DNA from: Burkholderia guangdongensis
GTDB lineage: Bacteria > Pseudomonadota > Gammaproteobacteria > Burkholderiales > Burkholderiaceae
Reading direction: 5' to 3'
Assembly (NCBI RefSeq): GCF_013403875.1
Contig: NZ_JACBNX010000020.1
Coordinates: forward strand, 62,001-126,000
DNA length: 64,000 nucleotides
The notes beneath the pieces were generated by a model that searched no databases, had not been told where the DNA came from, and was given only the letters and a program-made list of their open reading frames with translations. Shown piece by piece: positions 25,127-34,116 of the stretch; the stretch's first letter is position 1, and every line of letters starts with the position of its first letter. The position numbers and the translations under genes were made by a program.

Positions 25127-26122
25127 GTGCAAAAGATCCTGATCGTGCGTGTATCGTCGCTAGGCGACGTCGTGCACAACATGCCGGTGATCGCCGACAT
25201 TCGCCGGCACCACCCCGACGCGCAGATCGACTGGCTCGTCGAGGAAGGCTTCGTCGGCCTCGTGAAGCTCGTCGACGGCGTGCGCAACGTGCTGCCGTTC
25301 TCGCTGCGCCGCTGGCGCAAGGCGCCGCTCGCCGCATCGACCTGGCGCGAGATCCGCGCGTTCCGGCGCCAGCTCGCGGCCGAGCGTTACGACCTCGTGA
25401 TCGACTGCCAGGGGCTCATCAAGACCGCGTGGGTCGCGAGCTGGGCGCGCGGGCCGCTCGTCGGCCTCGGCAATCGCACCGACGGCGCCGGCTATGAATG
25501 GCCGGTGCGCTTCTTCTACGGCAAGCGCGTGCCGATTGCGCCGCGCACGCACGTCGTCGAGCGCTCGCGGCAACTCGTCGCGGCCGCGCTCGGCGATCCG
25601 GCGCCGACGCCCGGCGACGACCTCGACTTCGGCCTCGACACCCGCGAAGCCGCGCGCGCGCTGTCCGCGTTCGACCTGAACCTGCCGGTGCCGTACGTCG
25701 TGTTCGTGCACGCGACGTCGCGCACGGACAAGCAGTGGCCCGACGCCGCGTGGATCGAGCTCGGCCAGTCGCTCGTGCGGCGCGGCGCGTCGCTCGTGCT
25801 GCCGTGGGGCAGCGACGCGGAGCGCGAAACCAGCGAGCGGCTCGCGAAGGAATTCGGCGCGGCCGCGATCGTGCCGCCGCGGCTGTCGCTGCCGGCCGTC
25901 GTCGGGCTCGTCGACGGCGCGGCGGCAACGGTCGGCGTCGATACCGGCCTGGTTCACATCGCCGCAGCGCTGAAGAAGCCGACCGTCGAACTGTACAATT
26001 TCTCGACGTCCTGGCGTACCGGCGGCTACTGGTCGCCGAACGTCGTCAACCTCGGCACGGCCGGGCAGCCGCCGTCGATCTCGCAGGTGAAGTCGGCGCT
26101 GTCGGGCTTCGGCCTGCTGTAA
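25127..26122 (+). CDS. waaC: Lipopolysaccharide heptosyltransferase I
   Basis: A GT9-family enzyme of about 331 aa that adds the first heptose to Kdo in the LPS inner core, using ADP-heptose at the cytoplasmic membrane face. The N-terminus KILIVRVSSLGDVVHNMPV is the acceptor-domain hallmark, and CQGLIKTAWVASWARG and HATSRTDKQWP follow. The C-terminal donor site shows VGVDTGLVHIAAAL and ELYNFSTSW. GTG 25127 (VQKILIV) matches the family start; ATG 25091 would add a 12-residue Arg/Pro lead. The Kdo hydroxylase gene follows after 11 bp and waaA after that, forming an inner-core operon. Confidence 0.93.
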   Translation: MQKILIVRVSSLGDVVHNMPVIADIRRHHPDAQIDWLVEEGFVGLVKLVDGVRNVLPFSLRRWRKAPLAASTWREIRAFRRQLAAERYDLVIDCQGLIKTAWVASWARGPLVGLGNRTDGAGYEWPVRFFYGKRVPIAPRTHVVERSRQLVAAALGDPAPTPGDDLDFGLDTREAARALSAFDLNLPVPYVVFVHATSRTDKQWPDAAWIELGQSLVRRGASLVLPWGSDAERETSERLAKEFGAAAIVPPRLSLPAVVGLVDGAAATVGVDTGLVHIAAALKKPTVELYNFSTSWRTGGYWSPNVVNLGTAGQPPSISQVKSALSGFGLL

Positions 26123-26133
26123 CCACGGTGACC

Positions 26134-27018
26134 ATGAGCGAATCCCAGATCATCGAAGTCACGTCCGCCGACTGGAGCGGCCGCAACCTGTCGGTGCCGC
26201 GCGAGCAACTGCTCGCGGCGGTCGAACAGGGCAAGGTGCTCTACTTCCCGCATCTGCGCTTCGCGATCGAAGGCGGCGAGGAAGCGCTGCTCGACCCCGC
26301 GCTCGCCGACCCGAAACGCAAGAACATCAGCCTCGCGCCGAACGGCGGCGCGCTCGCCGGCGTGCTCGGCGACGCGGTCACGCAGTCGGCGGCGCGTGCG
26401 CTCGTCGCGCGCTTCCAGCAGCACGCGGGCGCGCTCGTCGACGGCCTCTTTCCCGAATACCGCGGGCATCTGCGCGTCGCGCCGACGAGCCTGCGCCTGA
26501 TGCAGGTCGAGACGCGCCAGACGTCGTGGCGCAAGGACGACAGCCGGCTGCACGTCGACGCGTTCCCGTCGCGGCCGAACTACGGCGAGCGGATCCTGCG
26601 CGTGTTCACGAACGTGAATCCGCATGGCGCGCCGCGCGTATGGCGCGTCGGCGAGCCGTTCGAGGACGTCGCGAAGCGCTTCCTGCCGAAGATCGCGCCG
26701 CAGCTGCCGGGCGCCGCGTGGCTGCTGAATCTGCTGCACGTGACGAAGTCGCCGCGCAGCGCGTACGACCATCTGATGCTGAACCTGCACGACGGGATGA
26801 AGGCCGATCTCGACTACCAGAAAAATTGCCCGCAGCAGACGATGCCGTTCCCGCCGGGCAGCGTGTGGATCTGCTTCTCCGATCAGACGTCGCACGCGGT
26901 GATGTCCGGCCAGTTCATGCTCGAGCAGACGTTCTTCCTGCCGGTCGACGCGATGGCGGACCGGTCTCGCGCCCCGCTCGGCATTCTCGAGCGGCTGACG
27001 GGCAGGGCGCTCGTTTGA
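26134..27018 (+). CDS. kdoO: Kdo 3-hydroxylase (Fe(II)/2-oxoglutarate dioxygenase)
   Basis: A 294-aa protein of the Kdo hydroxylase family, which converts the outer Kdo of the LPS core to D-glycero-D-talo-octulosonic acid (Ko), known from Burkholderia and Yersinia. The non-haem iron facial triad is visible as His140 and Asp142 (SRLHVDAF) and His254 (SDQTSHAVMSG). ATG 26134 gives MSESQIIEV. It sits 11 bp after waaC and 31 bp before waaA, matching its role in modifying the product of WaaA. Ko makes the core more acid-stable and less reactive. The length is normal for the family. Confidence 0.9.
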   Translation: MSESQIIEVTSADWSGRNLSVPREQLLAAVEQGKVLYFPHLRFAIEGGEEALLDPALADPKRKNISLAPNGGALAGVLGDAVTQSAARALVARFQQHAGALVDGLFPEYRGHLRVAPTSLRLMQVETRQTSWRKDDSRLHVDAFPSRPNYGERILRVFTNVNPHGAPRVWRVGEPFEDVAKRFLPKIAPQLPGAAWLLNLLHVTKSPRSAYDHLMLNLHDGMKADLDYQKNCPQQTMPFPPGSVWICFSDQTSHAVMSGQFMLEQTFFLPVDAMADRSRAPLGILERLTGRALV

Positions 27019-27049
27019 ACGCGCGCGTGACGAAAGCGGGAGCGCAACG

Positions 27050-28405
27050 ATGCTGAGAGCGATCTATCGCGCGCTGTGGTGGCTCGTCGCGCCGGTCGCG
27101 GTCGTGCGGCTTCTCGTGCGCTCGCGCAAGGAGCGCGGCTATCGCGAGCATATCGGCGAGCGCTTCGGCCACGGGCCGGGCCGCCTGCGCGACGACGCGG
27201 CGCCGCTGATCTGGGTGCATGCGGTGTCGGTCGGCGAGACGCGCGCCGCGCAGCCGCTGATCGATGCGCTGATGAACGCGCGTCCCGACGCGCGGATCCT
27301 GCTCACGCACATGACGCCGAGCGGCCGCGCGACCGGCGAGCAGCTCTTCGGCGCGCGCGTGTCGCGCTGCTATCTGCCGTACGACATGCCGGGCGCGGTG
27401 CGGCGCTTTCTGCGCGCATGGCGGCCGACGCTCGGGCTCGTGATGGAGACCGAGGTGTGGCCGACGCTGATCGACGAATGCCGCCGCGCGCAGGTGCCGC
27501 TCGTGCTGACGAATGCGCGGATGTCGGCGCGCTCGTATCGGCGCGCAGCGAAGTTCGGCGCGGCGGCGCGCGACGTGTTCGGCGGATTCTCGCGGGTGCT
27601 CGCGCAGAGCCCGTCCGACGCGGAGCGGCTGACCGCGCTCGGCGCGCGCCAGGTCGCGGTGCTCGGCAATCTGAAGTTCGACATGGCGACGCCGCCCGAG
27701 CTCGTCGCGCGCGGCCGCGCGTGGCGCGAGGCGATCGGCACGCGGCCGGTCTGGGTCGCGGCGAGCACGCGCGAGAACGAGGAAGCGCTCGTGCTGCAGG
27801 CGTTCGCCGCGATGTCGAAGCCGGGCGCGTTGCTGATTCTCGTGCCGCGCCATCCGCAGCGGTTCGACGAGGTCGAGGCGCTCGTCGCGAAAAGCGGCTT
27901 CACGTGCGTGCGGCGCACCGAATGGGTGGCCGCATCGGCCGCTTCGGCCCCATCGGCCGATGGGGCCGCGCCGGCCGCCGGGCAGCCGGCGGCGCCGGTG
28001 CTGCCGCACAGCGTGACGGTGTTGCTCGGCGATTCGATGGGTGAACTCGGCGCGTATTACGCGGCGTCCGACGTTGCGTTCATCGGCGGCAGCCTGCTGC
28101 CGCTCGGCGGGCAGAATCTGATCGAGGCATGCGCGGTCGGCACACCGGTGCTGATCGGCCCGCACGTGTTCAATTTCACGCAGGCGACCGCCGATGCGGT
28201 CGCGGCGGGCGCCGCGCAGCAGGTCGCGGATCCCGCGGATCTCGCGCGCACGCTGGATGCGCTGTTCGCGGACAACGCGCGGCGCATCGCGATGGGCGCG
28301 GCGGGTGCCGCGTTCGCCGCGCGTCATCGCGGCGCGACCGCGCGCACGGTCGACGTGCTGTCGGCGCTGCTGCCGCCGGCCGCAGGTTCGGACGATATCC
28401 GGTAG
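27050..28405 (+). CDS. waaA: Kdo transferase (3-deoxy-D-manno-octulosonic acid transferase)
   Basis: A 451-aa GT30 enzyme that attaches Kdo residues to lipid IVA. An N-terminal hydrophobic anchor (about 5-23) is followed by YREHIGERFGHGP, then IWVHAVSVGETRAAQPL with the nucleophilic Glu63. LVMETEVWPTLI and VAASTRENEEALVL belong to the family core, and FIGGSLLPLGGQNLIEA is the donor-domain signature. An Ala/Pro/Ser low-complexity insert occupies about residues 294-318 and lies in a GGCC-rich imperfect repeat. The insert is in a surface-loop position and probably does not disturb activity. Third gene of the inner-core operon. Confidence 0.93.
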   Translation: MLRAIYRALWWLVAPVAVVRLLVRSRKERGYREHIGERFGHGPGRLRDDAAPLIWVHAVSVGETRAAQPLIDALMNARPDARILLTHMTPSGRATGEQLFGARVSRCYLPYDMPGAVRRFLRAWRPTLGLVMETEVWPTLIDECRRAQVPLVLTNARMSARSYRRAAKFGAAARDVFGGFSRVLAQSPSDAERLTALGARQVAVLGNLKFDMATPPELVARGRAWREAIGTRPVWVAASTRENEEALVLQAFAAMSKPGALLILVPRHPQRFDEVEALVAKSGFTCVRRTEWVAASAASAPSADGAAPAAGQPAAPVLPHSVTVLLGDSMGELGAYYAASDVAFIGGSLLPLGGQNLIEACAVGTPVLIGPHVFNFTQATADAVAAGAAQQVADPADLARTLDALFADNARRIAMGAAGAAFAARHRGATARTVDVLSALLPPAAGSDDIR

Positions 28406-28436
28406 AGGTTGCGCAAGTTCAAGCCTGACGAAGTTG

Positions 28437-29633
28437 CTATGGCCTGCGCCGGTCGAGCATCGTGATTGATGTCGCCGCGACCAATCCGAACGACAGGATT
28501 GTCAGAGCGATCGAGCCGCCAATCTGTGATGCGCCCAATGCCGTCGCGCATGCGACGGAAAGGCCGCCAATGACGGGCTGGACGAATCCAAAAAGGGCCG
28601 ATGCTTCGGTCCTGTATTCTTCCGGCACGTTCATGGCATCCGCCGAACATGGCACAACGATGAAGCCATAAGCCGCCGTCACGACGATGATTCCGGAAAT
28701 CAGCCAGTAGATACCTGAAAAATGGCTGATCGCCATGATCAAAAGGCCGGTCAGCATGACGAATATGCCTGATTTGATCAGCAGATGGCTTGGCCAGTGC
28801 GATGCCAGATAGCCGCTCAGGAAAAGACTGATGGCGATCACCGCGCTATCGATCGATAAAAATAAGCCGACCATCGTCGGGGTAAGGTGTGCTTCATTGG
28901 CAAGAATGAAAGGCAGCCGCGTGCCAAGCGGACTGAGTGCGACCTGAAATGCGGCTGCGATCAATGTCGGTGTGAGAAAAGACGGCATGGCGGCGACGGC
29001 GCGCCAGTGCGATATGCCAGGACTGTGCGATTCCGTCGGCCTGTGTTGAAGCGGTTGCTTCCTGTGTGCCCATTCAATCCACATCCCTACAATGACGACG
29101 GGAGAAACGATCGCGATAAACGCCCAGCGCCATCCGAACGCAACGGCAATCATGCCTGTCACGACCGGCATCGCGATTTGCTTGATCTCGACACATCCCA
29201 TCGCCCACGCAAACAGGCGTTTATATTCTTCGTTGGATGTGACCTTCCGCAACGCGACGCGAGTCGCGTTCGAGCCGATGCTGTTGATCGCAAACATCGA
29301 AATGAAGAGGACTACAAACAAGTTGGCATTCCGGGTAATGCAGATGAGCACCGCGGAAATTCCCAGATAAAGACAGGAAAGTGCGGAGGATCGATAGAGT
29401 CCGATCATCCGGATGATGGGAACGGAAACGAGCAGGAAGCATGCGAAGACGATTTCGCAGGCCCCAAGAAGTAGCTGGAAGATGTCGTCGGGTAATTGAT
29501 AGGCTGCCGCCATTCCTGGGAGCAGCGGCCCGATGCCGTCGAAGAAGAGGGCGACAGTAGCTAAACGCGCGACGGCCGCCCATATCAGGCCGCGCGGCCT
29601 GTGGTCGACATCCTCTTGCTTGATTGTGGTCAA
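28437..29633 (-). CDS. MFS transporter
   Basis: A 398-aa protein with 12 predicted helices, of the drug/metabolite MFS type. Helix 1 reads LATVALFFDGIGPLLPG, and later helices carry GYLASHWPSHLLIKSG in place of a standard loop. No substrate-specific motif is recognised. The gene is noticeably less GC-rich than waaA and the urease genes on either side, suggesting acquisition by transfer. It starts 18 bp downstream of the 89-aa gene and probably shares its transcript. It converges on waaA with only 31 bp between them. Confidence 0.8.
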   Translation of the reverse strand: MTTIKQEDVDHRPRGLIWAAVARLATVALFFDGIGPLLPGMAAAYQLPDDIFQLLLGACEIVFACFLLVSVPIIRMIGLYRSSALSCLYLGISAVLICITRNANLFVVLFISMFAINSIGSNATRVALRKVTSNEEYKRLFAWAMGCVEIKQIAMPVVTGMIAVAFGWRWAFIAIVSPVVIVGMWIEWAHRKQPLQHRPTESHSPGISHWRAVAAMPSFLTPTLIAAAFQVALSPLGTRLPFILANEAHLTPTMVGLFLSIDSAVIAISLFLSGYLASHWPSHLLIKSGIFVMLTGLLIMAISHFSGIYWLISGIIVVTAAYGFIVVPCSADAMNVPEEYRTEASALFGFVQPVIGGLSVACATALGASQIGGSIALTILSFGLVAATSITMLDRRRP

Positions 29634-29651
29634 GACGATCCGCTGGGAAAT

Positions 29652-29921
29652 TTATGCGGCAACGAGATCGGCTCGGGTAGCAGACCCTTCGCTGCGTGCC
29701 TTGCTCGCGGCAAGCCATTCTTTGAGGAGGTTGAAATACTGTGGATATTTCCCGACGAGATAGGCTTCGGCGGAATCCCATTCGCCCGAATCGAGCCATC
29801 CCTGAACTTTTTTCAGGTCGGCATGTGGGATCGGCAGTTCCATGTGAAGCTCAACTGCCGAGTATTTGTCGGTGGTTGCGTAATCGCAAAAGACATGGAA
29901 ATTTTTGACCTTACGACCCAT
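29652..29921 (-). CDS. Conserved-looking hypothetical protein (89 aa)
   Basis: I do not recognise this protein. MGRKVKNFHVFCDYATTDKY is followed by an amphipathic, acidic middle (ADLKKVQGWLDSGEWDSAEAY) and a basic C-terminus ending in ADLVAA. There is no signal peptide or membrane helix. It precedes the MFS gene by 18 bp and the ATG has AGGAGTG upstream, so it looks truly translated. The pairing suggests a regulatory or accessory role for the transporter, which is speculation. It shares the lower GC content of its partner. Confidence 0.6.
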   Translation of the reverse strand: MGRKVKNFHVFCDYATTDKYSAVELHMELPIPHADLKKVQGWLDSGEWDSAEAYLVGKYPQYFNLLKEWLAASKARSEGSATRADLVAA

Positions 29922-30165
29922 TTGACACTCCTTGACGATGAAAAATAAGGATTCTTAAGTGTCTGTGCGGCGGTCGAGTCACATTCGAGGGGCGATCGAT
30001 GCGAGAAGGCTGTCGAACAGACAGCGCTATCTTAGGCAACGCACTCGGGCGTGTAAAGAAAATGTAATGTAGAGTGTCTGAATTTTGCAGCCGTTGTCTT
30101 TATCGGCGCCGCTTCACCACTGCTTCGGAGCACGCCTGAGGATCAACGGCCGGGAAGTCCGTCGT

Positions 30166-30813
30166 TCAGAGGCTGAGCAATCCCTTCCTTTCGATGAACG
30201 AGACGACGTCCGCGACACCATCGAGTGCCTTCAGGTTCGTCATCACGTACGGACGCTCGCCGCGCATCTTCTTCGTGTCGGACGCCATCACGTCGAGGTT
30301 CGCGCCGACGAGCGGCGCGAGATCCGTCTTGTTGATCACGAGCAGATCCGACTTCGTGATGCCGGGGCCGCCCTTGCGCGGAATCTTCTCGCCGCCGGCG
30401 ACGTCGATCACGTAGATCGTCAGGTCCGACAGCTCCGGGCTGAACGTCGCCGCGAGATTGTCGCCGCCCGATTCGATGAACACGATGTCCGCGTCGGGAA
30501 AGCGCGCGAGCATCCGGTCGACCGCCTCGAGGTTGATCGACGCGTCCTCGCGGATCGCGGTGTGCGGGCAGCCGCCCGTCTCGACGCCCATGATCCGCTC
30601 TTCCGGCAGCGCGCCGGCGACGGTCAGCAGGCGCTGGTCTTCCTTCGTGTAGATGTCGTTCGTGATCGCGACGAGGTCGTACCGGTCGCGCATCGCCTTG
30701 CAGAGCATTTCGAGCAGCGTGGTCTTGCCGGAGCCAACCGGGCCGCCGATACCGACGCGCAGCGGCGGCAGCTTTTTCGTGCGGCGGGCGGACGTGGGGT
30801 GAGATGCGTTCAT
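30166..30813 (-). CDS. ureG: Urease accessory GTPase UreG
   Basis: A 215-aa SIMIBI-class GTPase that delivers nickel to urease. The P-loop GGPVGSGKTT (about 23-32), VETGGCPHTAIREDASIN with the nickel-binding CPH motif, IESGGDNLAATFSPEL and VINKTDLAPL (NKxD, guanine recognition) are all present. A second ATG three bases upstream (30816) is equally possible. It is the last gene of the minus-strand urease cluster, 15-18 bp after ureF. Confidence 0.95.
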   Translation of the reverse strand: MNASHPTSARRTKKLPPLRVGIGGPVGSGKTTLLEMLCKAMRDRYDLVAITNDIYTKEDQRLLTVAGALPEERIMGVETGGCPHTAIREDASINLEAVDRMLARFPDADIVFIESGGDNLAATFSPELSDLTIYVIDVAGGEKIPRKGGPGITKSDLLVINKTDLAPLVGANLDVMASDTKKMRGERPYVMTNLKALDGVADVVSFIERKGLLSL

Positions 30814-30830
30814 CATGGTTTGCTTGAGGT

Positions 30831-31511
30831 TCAGGAGCGGAACAGCCGGGAGTATTGCGTCTCGTGCCGCGCGGACAGGATGCCGAGCTGCGGCGCGAAC
30901 GTGCTGATGTGTTCGGGTGGCGTCGCGAGCGCGCGGCGCACTGCCGCGTCGATCGCGCCGCGCAGCGCGACGAGGATGCGCTGGCCCGCGAGCTGGCCGA
31001 GCGGCACCGCCTTCAGCGCGGCCGCGGTCTGGTTCTCGGCCCAGCCGAACGCGTACGCGGCGAGCGTCGCATCGTCGCGCGCGTCGTGCGCGGCGGCGGC
31101 ATATGCGAACGCGGTCGGCAGTGCGATCGGCCGCAACGCGGCGAGCGTCGCGCGGCGCGCGGCATCGCCCCATTCGAGCGACGCGCACAGCTGCGCGAGC
31201 GACCAGCCCATCTGCTCGGTCTCGCGGCGCAGCTCGGCCGATTCGCGGCTCGCGACGAACCACGCGTTCTCGCGCGCGAGCGCATCGGCGTCGTGCGCGC
31301 GCCAGCGCGCGAGCTGGTGGGCGAGAAACGGCAGCTCGCCGTGTGCGAGCACGTCGGCCAAGCCGCTCGCGATCCAGTCGCGCGCGGTGTCGGCGTCGCG
31401 GATCAGGTTCGCGTCGAGCGCCGCTTCGAGCCCCTGCGAGTAACTGAACGCGCCGATCGGCAGCGCCGGTGATGCGAGGTGCAACAGCGCAACGAGCTCA
31501 GCGGTGTTCAT
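30831..31511 (-). CDS. ureF: Urease accessory protein UreF
   Basis: A 226-aa all-helical protein of normal UreF length. LHLASPALPIGAFSYSQGLEAA (residues 8-29) is the family signature, and the C-terminus carries QYSRLFRS. It bridges UreD and UreG and gates nickel insertion in apo-urease. ATG 31511 lies inside the last codons of ureE (14-bp overlap), so translation is coupled. Confidence 0.93.
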   Translation of the reverse strand: MNTAELVALLHLASPALPIGAFSYSQGLEAALDANLIRDADTARDWIASGLADVLAHGELPFLAHQLARWRAHDADALARENAWFVASRESAELRRETEQMGWSLAQLCASLEWGDAARRATLAALRPIALPTAFAYAAAAHDARDDATLAAYAFGWAENQTAAALKAVPLGQLAGQRILVALRGAIDAAVRRALATPPEHISTFAPQLGILSARHETQYSRLFRS

Positions 31512-32049
31512 GGCCGTGATCGTGCGAGTGCCCGTGATGCTCGTCGTACACGCGCTGCGCGAGCGCGTAGTCCTCCGCGAACGTCGCGTCGTGGCCGTGG
31601 CGATGCCCGCCGCCATACGCGCCCGCTTCGGGCTGAAACGGCGCGTCGACCGTATCGACCTGCGCGCCGAGCCGCTTCAGCATGTCGGCGAGCACCGGAT
31701 CGGCTTCGAGCTTCAGATAGCCGTCGCCGATCTCGACCGGCGTGTGGCGGTTGCCGAGGTGATACGCGGCGCGCGTGAACGTCAGCGGATCGGGCGCGCG
31801 CACGAGCAGCACGGTTTCGGGCGCTGCCGCGACGCGCACGAGCGCGCCGTCGTCGGCGACGAGCACGTCGCCGTCCGCGAGCACGGTGCCGCGCGGCAGC
31901 ACGAGCGCGATGTCCTCGCCGGTGTCGAGCGTCGCCGCGAGGCGGCTCTTGCAGCGGGCGTCGTAAGGCAGCGTGAGCACCGGCGCGCGCTTGATCAGCG
32001 ACGCGGCGAGTTGCACGTTCGGGGCGATGCGTTTGTCGATCGTACGCAT
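31498..32049 (-). CDS. ureE: Urease nickel metallochaperone UreE
   Basis: A 183-aa protein. The N-terminal beta domain (MRTIDKRIAPN, then LTLPYDARCKSRL) and the metal-binding domain with LGNRHTPVEI are standard. The C-terminus holds two His-rich stretches, GGGHRHGHD and HHGHSHDHGHEHR, which bind nickel. It carries Ni(II) to UreG for insertion into UreC. ATG 32049 lies 11 bp after the ureC stop; the gene overlaps ureF. Confidence 0.93.
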   Translation of the reverse strand: MRTIDKRIAPNVQLAASLIKRAPVLTLPYDARCKSRLAATLDTGEDIALVLPRGTVLADGDVLVADDGALVRVAAAPETVLLVRAPDPLTFTRAAYHLGNRHTPVEIGDGYLKLEADPVLADMLKRLGAQVDTVDAPFQPEAGAYGGGHRHGHDATFAEDYALAQRVYDEHHGHSHDHGHEHR

Positions 32050-32060
32050 GATGCAAGCAC

Positions 32061-33767
32061 TCAGAACAGGAAGTAACGCTGCGCCATCGGCAGCACGGTT
32101 GCCGGCTCGCAGGTGAGCAACTGGCCGTCGGCGATCACGTCGTACGTCTCGGGGTCGACGCTGATCGCCGGCCGCCACGCGTTGTGGATCATGTCGGCCT
32201 TCGTCACGTTGCGGCAGTTGCGCACCGGCACGATCCGCTTCGCGAGCCCGTAGCGCTCCGCGATGCCCGCATCGGCCGCCATCTGCGACACGAACGTCAG
32301 CGACGTGCGCGCGAGCGCGCCGCCGCGCGTCGCGAACATCTCGCGGTAATGCACGGGCTGCGGCGTCGGGATCGACGCGTTCGGATCGCCCATCTGCGCG
32401 ACCGCGATCATGCCGCCCTTCAGGATCAGCGACGGCTTGATCCCGAAGAACGCCGGCTCCCAGAACACGAGATCCGCCCACTTGCCCGGCTCGACCGAGC
32501 CGACCTCGTGCGCGATCCCGTGCGTGATCGCCGGGTTGATCGTGTACTTCGCGACATAGCGCTTCGCGCGGAAGTTGTCGTTGCGCGCGCCATCTTCCGG
32601 CAGCGCGCCGCGCTGCACCTTCATCTTGTGCGCGGTCTGCCACGTGCGGATGATCACTTCGCCGACGCGCCCCATCGCCTGCGAGTCCGACGACAGCATC
32701 GACAGCGCGCCGAGATCGTGCAGGATGTCCTCGGCCGCGATCGTCTCGCGGCGGATCCGCGATTCGGCGAACGCGAGATCCTCGGCGATCGACGGATCGA
32801 GGTGATGGCAGACCATCAGCATGTCGAGGTGCTCGTCGAGCGTGTTGATCGTGTACGGGCGCGTCGGATTCGTCGACGACGGCAGCACGTTCGCCTCGCC
32901 GCACACCTTCAGGATGTCCGGCGCATGGCCGCCGCCCGCGCCTTCGGTGTGATACGTGTGGATCGTGCGGCCCTTGAACGCGGCGACGGTCGATTCGACG
33001 AAGCCGGCTTCATTGAGCGTGTCGGTGTGGATCGCGACCTGCGTGTCGGTGTCGTCGGCGACCGACAGGCAGTTGTCGATCGCGGCGGGCGTCGTGCCCC
33101 AGTCCTCGTGCAGCTTCAGCCCGATCGCGCCGGCGGCGATCTGCTCGGTGAGCGGCTGCGGCAGGCTCGCGTTGCCCTTGCCGAGAAAACCGAGGTTGAT
33201 CGGCCAGCCGTCGGCCGCCTGCAGCATCCGCTCCATGTGCCATGGGCCGGGCGTGCAGGTCGTCGCGTTCGTGCCGGTCGCGGGCCCGGTGCCGCCGCCG
33301 AGCATCGTCGTGACGCCCGATGCGAGCGCCTCGTCGATCTGCTGCGGGCTGATGAAGTGGATATGCGTGTCGATGCCGCCCGCGGTGACGATCAGCCCTT
33401 CGCCGGCGATCACTTCGGTCGCCGCGCCGATCGCGATCGTCACACCGGGCTGGATGTCCGGATTGCCGGCCTTGCCGATCGCCGCGATGCGGCCATTCTT
33501 GATCGCGATGTCGGCCTTCACGATACCCCAGTGATCGAGGATCACGGCGTTCGTGACGACGGTGTCCGCGACGTCGGCCGCGACGCGCTGCGACTGGCCC
33601 ATCCCGTCGCGGATCACCTTGCCGCCGCCGAACTTCACTTCCTCGCCGTAGATCGTGTAGTCGCGTTCGATTTCGATCAGCAGTTCGGTATCGGCGAGAC
33701 GGACGCGGTCGCCCGTCGTCGGCCCGAACATCTCCGCGTACGCGCGGCGGCTCAAGCGTAATGTCAT
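32061..33767 (-). CDS. ureC: Urease alpha subunit UreC
   Basis: A 568-aa catalytic subunit that hydrolyses urea to ammonia and carbamate. The nickel ligands are all visible: His135 and His137 (DTHIHF), the carbamylated Lys218 (IGLKLHEDWG), His247 (AIHTDTLNE), His273 (TYHTEGAGGGHAPD) and the Asp in SSDSQAMGR (about 361). The flap motif MVCHHLDPSI with the catalytic His is intact. Length matches other bacterial UreC. It is downstream of ureA and ureB and presumably driven by the sigma-54 promoter ahead of ureA. Confidence 0.97.
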   Translation of the reverse strand: MTLRLSRRAYAEMFGPTTGDRVRLADTELLIEIERDYTIYGEEVKFGGGKVIRDGMGQSQRVAADVADTVVTNAVILDHWGIVKADIAIKNGRIAAIGKAGNPDIQPGVTIAIGAATEVIAGEGLIVTAGGIDTHIHFISPQQIDEALASGVTTMLGGGTGPATGTNATTCTPGPWHMERMLQAADGWPINLGFLGKGNASLPQPLTEQIAAGAIGLKLHEDWGTTPAAIDNCLSVADDTDTQVAIHTDTLNEAGFVESTVAAFKGRTIHTYHTEGAGGGHAPDILKVCGEANVLPSSTNPTRPYTINTLDEHLDMLMVCHHLDPSIAEDLAFAESRIRRETIAAEDILHDLGALSMLSSDSQAMGRVGEVIIRTWQTAHKMKVQRGALPEDGARNDNFRAKRYVAKYTINPAITHGIAHEVGSVEPGKWADLVFWEPAFFGIKPSLILKGGMIAVAQMGDPNASIPTPQPVHYREMFATRGGALARTSLTFVSQMAADAGIAERYGLAKRIVPVRNCRNVTKADMIHNAWRPAISVDPETYDVIADGQLLTCEPATVLPMAQRYFLF

Positions 33768-33801
33768 ATCTTTGTATTCCTGAATGCCGGAAGAGGGCGC
33801 G

Positions 33802-34107
33802 TCAGAGCGGCCCCATCACCTTGCCCTGAAAACCGTAGACCTCGCGCGCGCCCGCGAGCGCGACGAGCTCGACCGTGCGCGTCTGGCCGGGCTCGAAGCG
33901 CACCGCGGTGCCGGCCGCGATGTTCAGCCGGAAGCCGCGCGCGGCCGCGCGGTCGAACGACAGCGCGTCGTTCGCTTCGTGGAAGTGGTAGTGCGAGCCG
34001 ACCTGCACCGGTCGGTCGCCGGTGTTCGCGACGGTCAGCGTGATCGTCGCGCGGCCCGCGTTCAGTTCGTGCTCGCCGTCGTCGGTGAGGATTTCGCCGG
34101 GGATCAT
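33802..34107 (-). CDS. ureB: Urease beta subunit UreB
   Basis: A 101-aa structural subunit. MIPGEILTDDGEHELNAGR is the standard beginning, and VQVGSHYHFHEANDALSFDR is the family signature. It packs against UreC in the urease trimer. It starts 9 bp after ureA stops; 34 bp separate it from ureC. Confidence 0.96.
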   Translation of the reverse strand: MIPGEILTDDGEHELNAGRATITLTVANTGDRPVQVGSHYHFHEANDALSFDRAAARGFRLNIAAGTAVRFEPGQTRTVELVALAGAREVYGFQGKVMGPL

Positions 34108-34116
34108 GCGCGCCTC

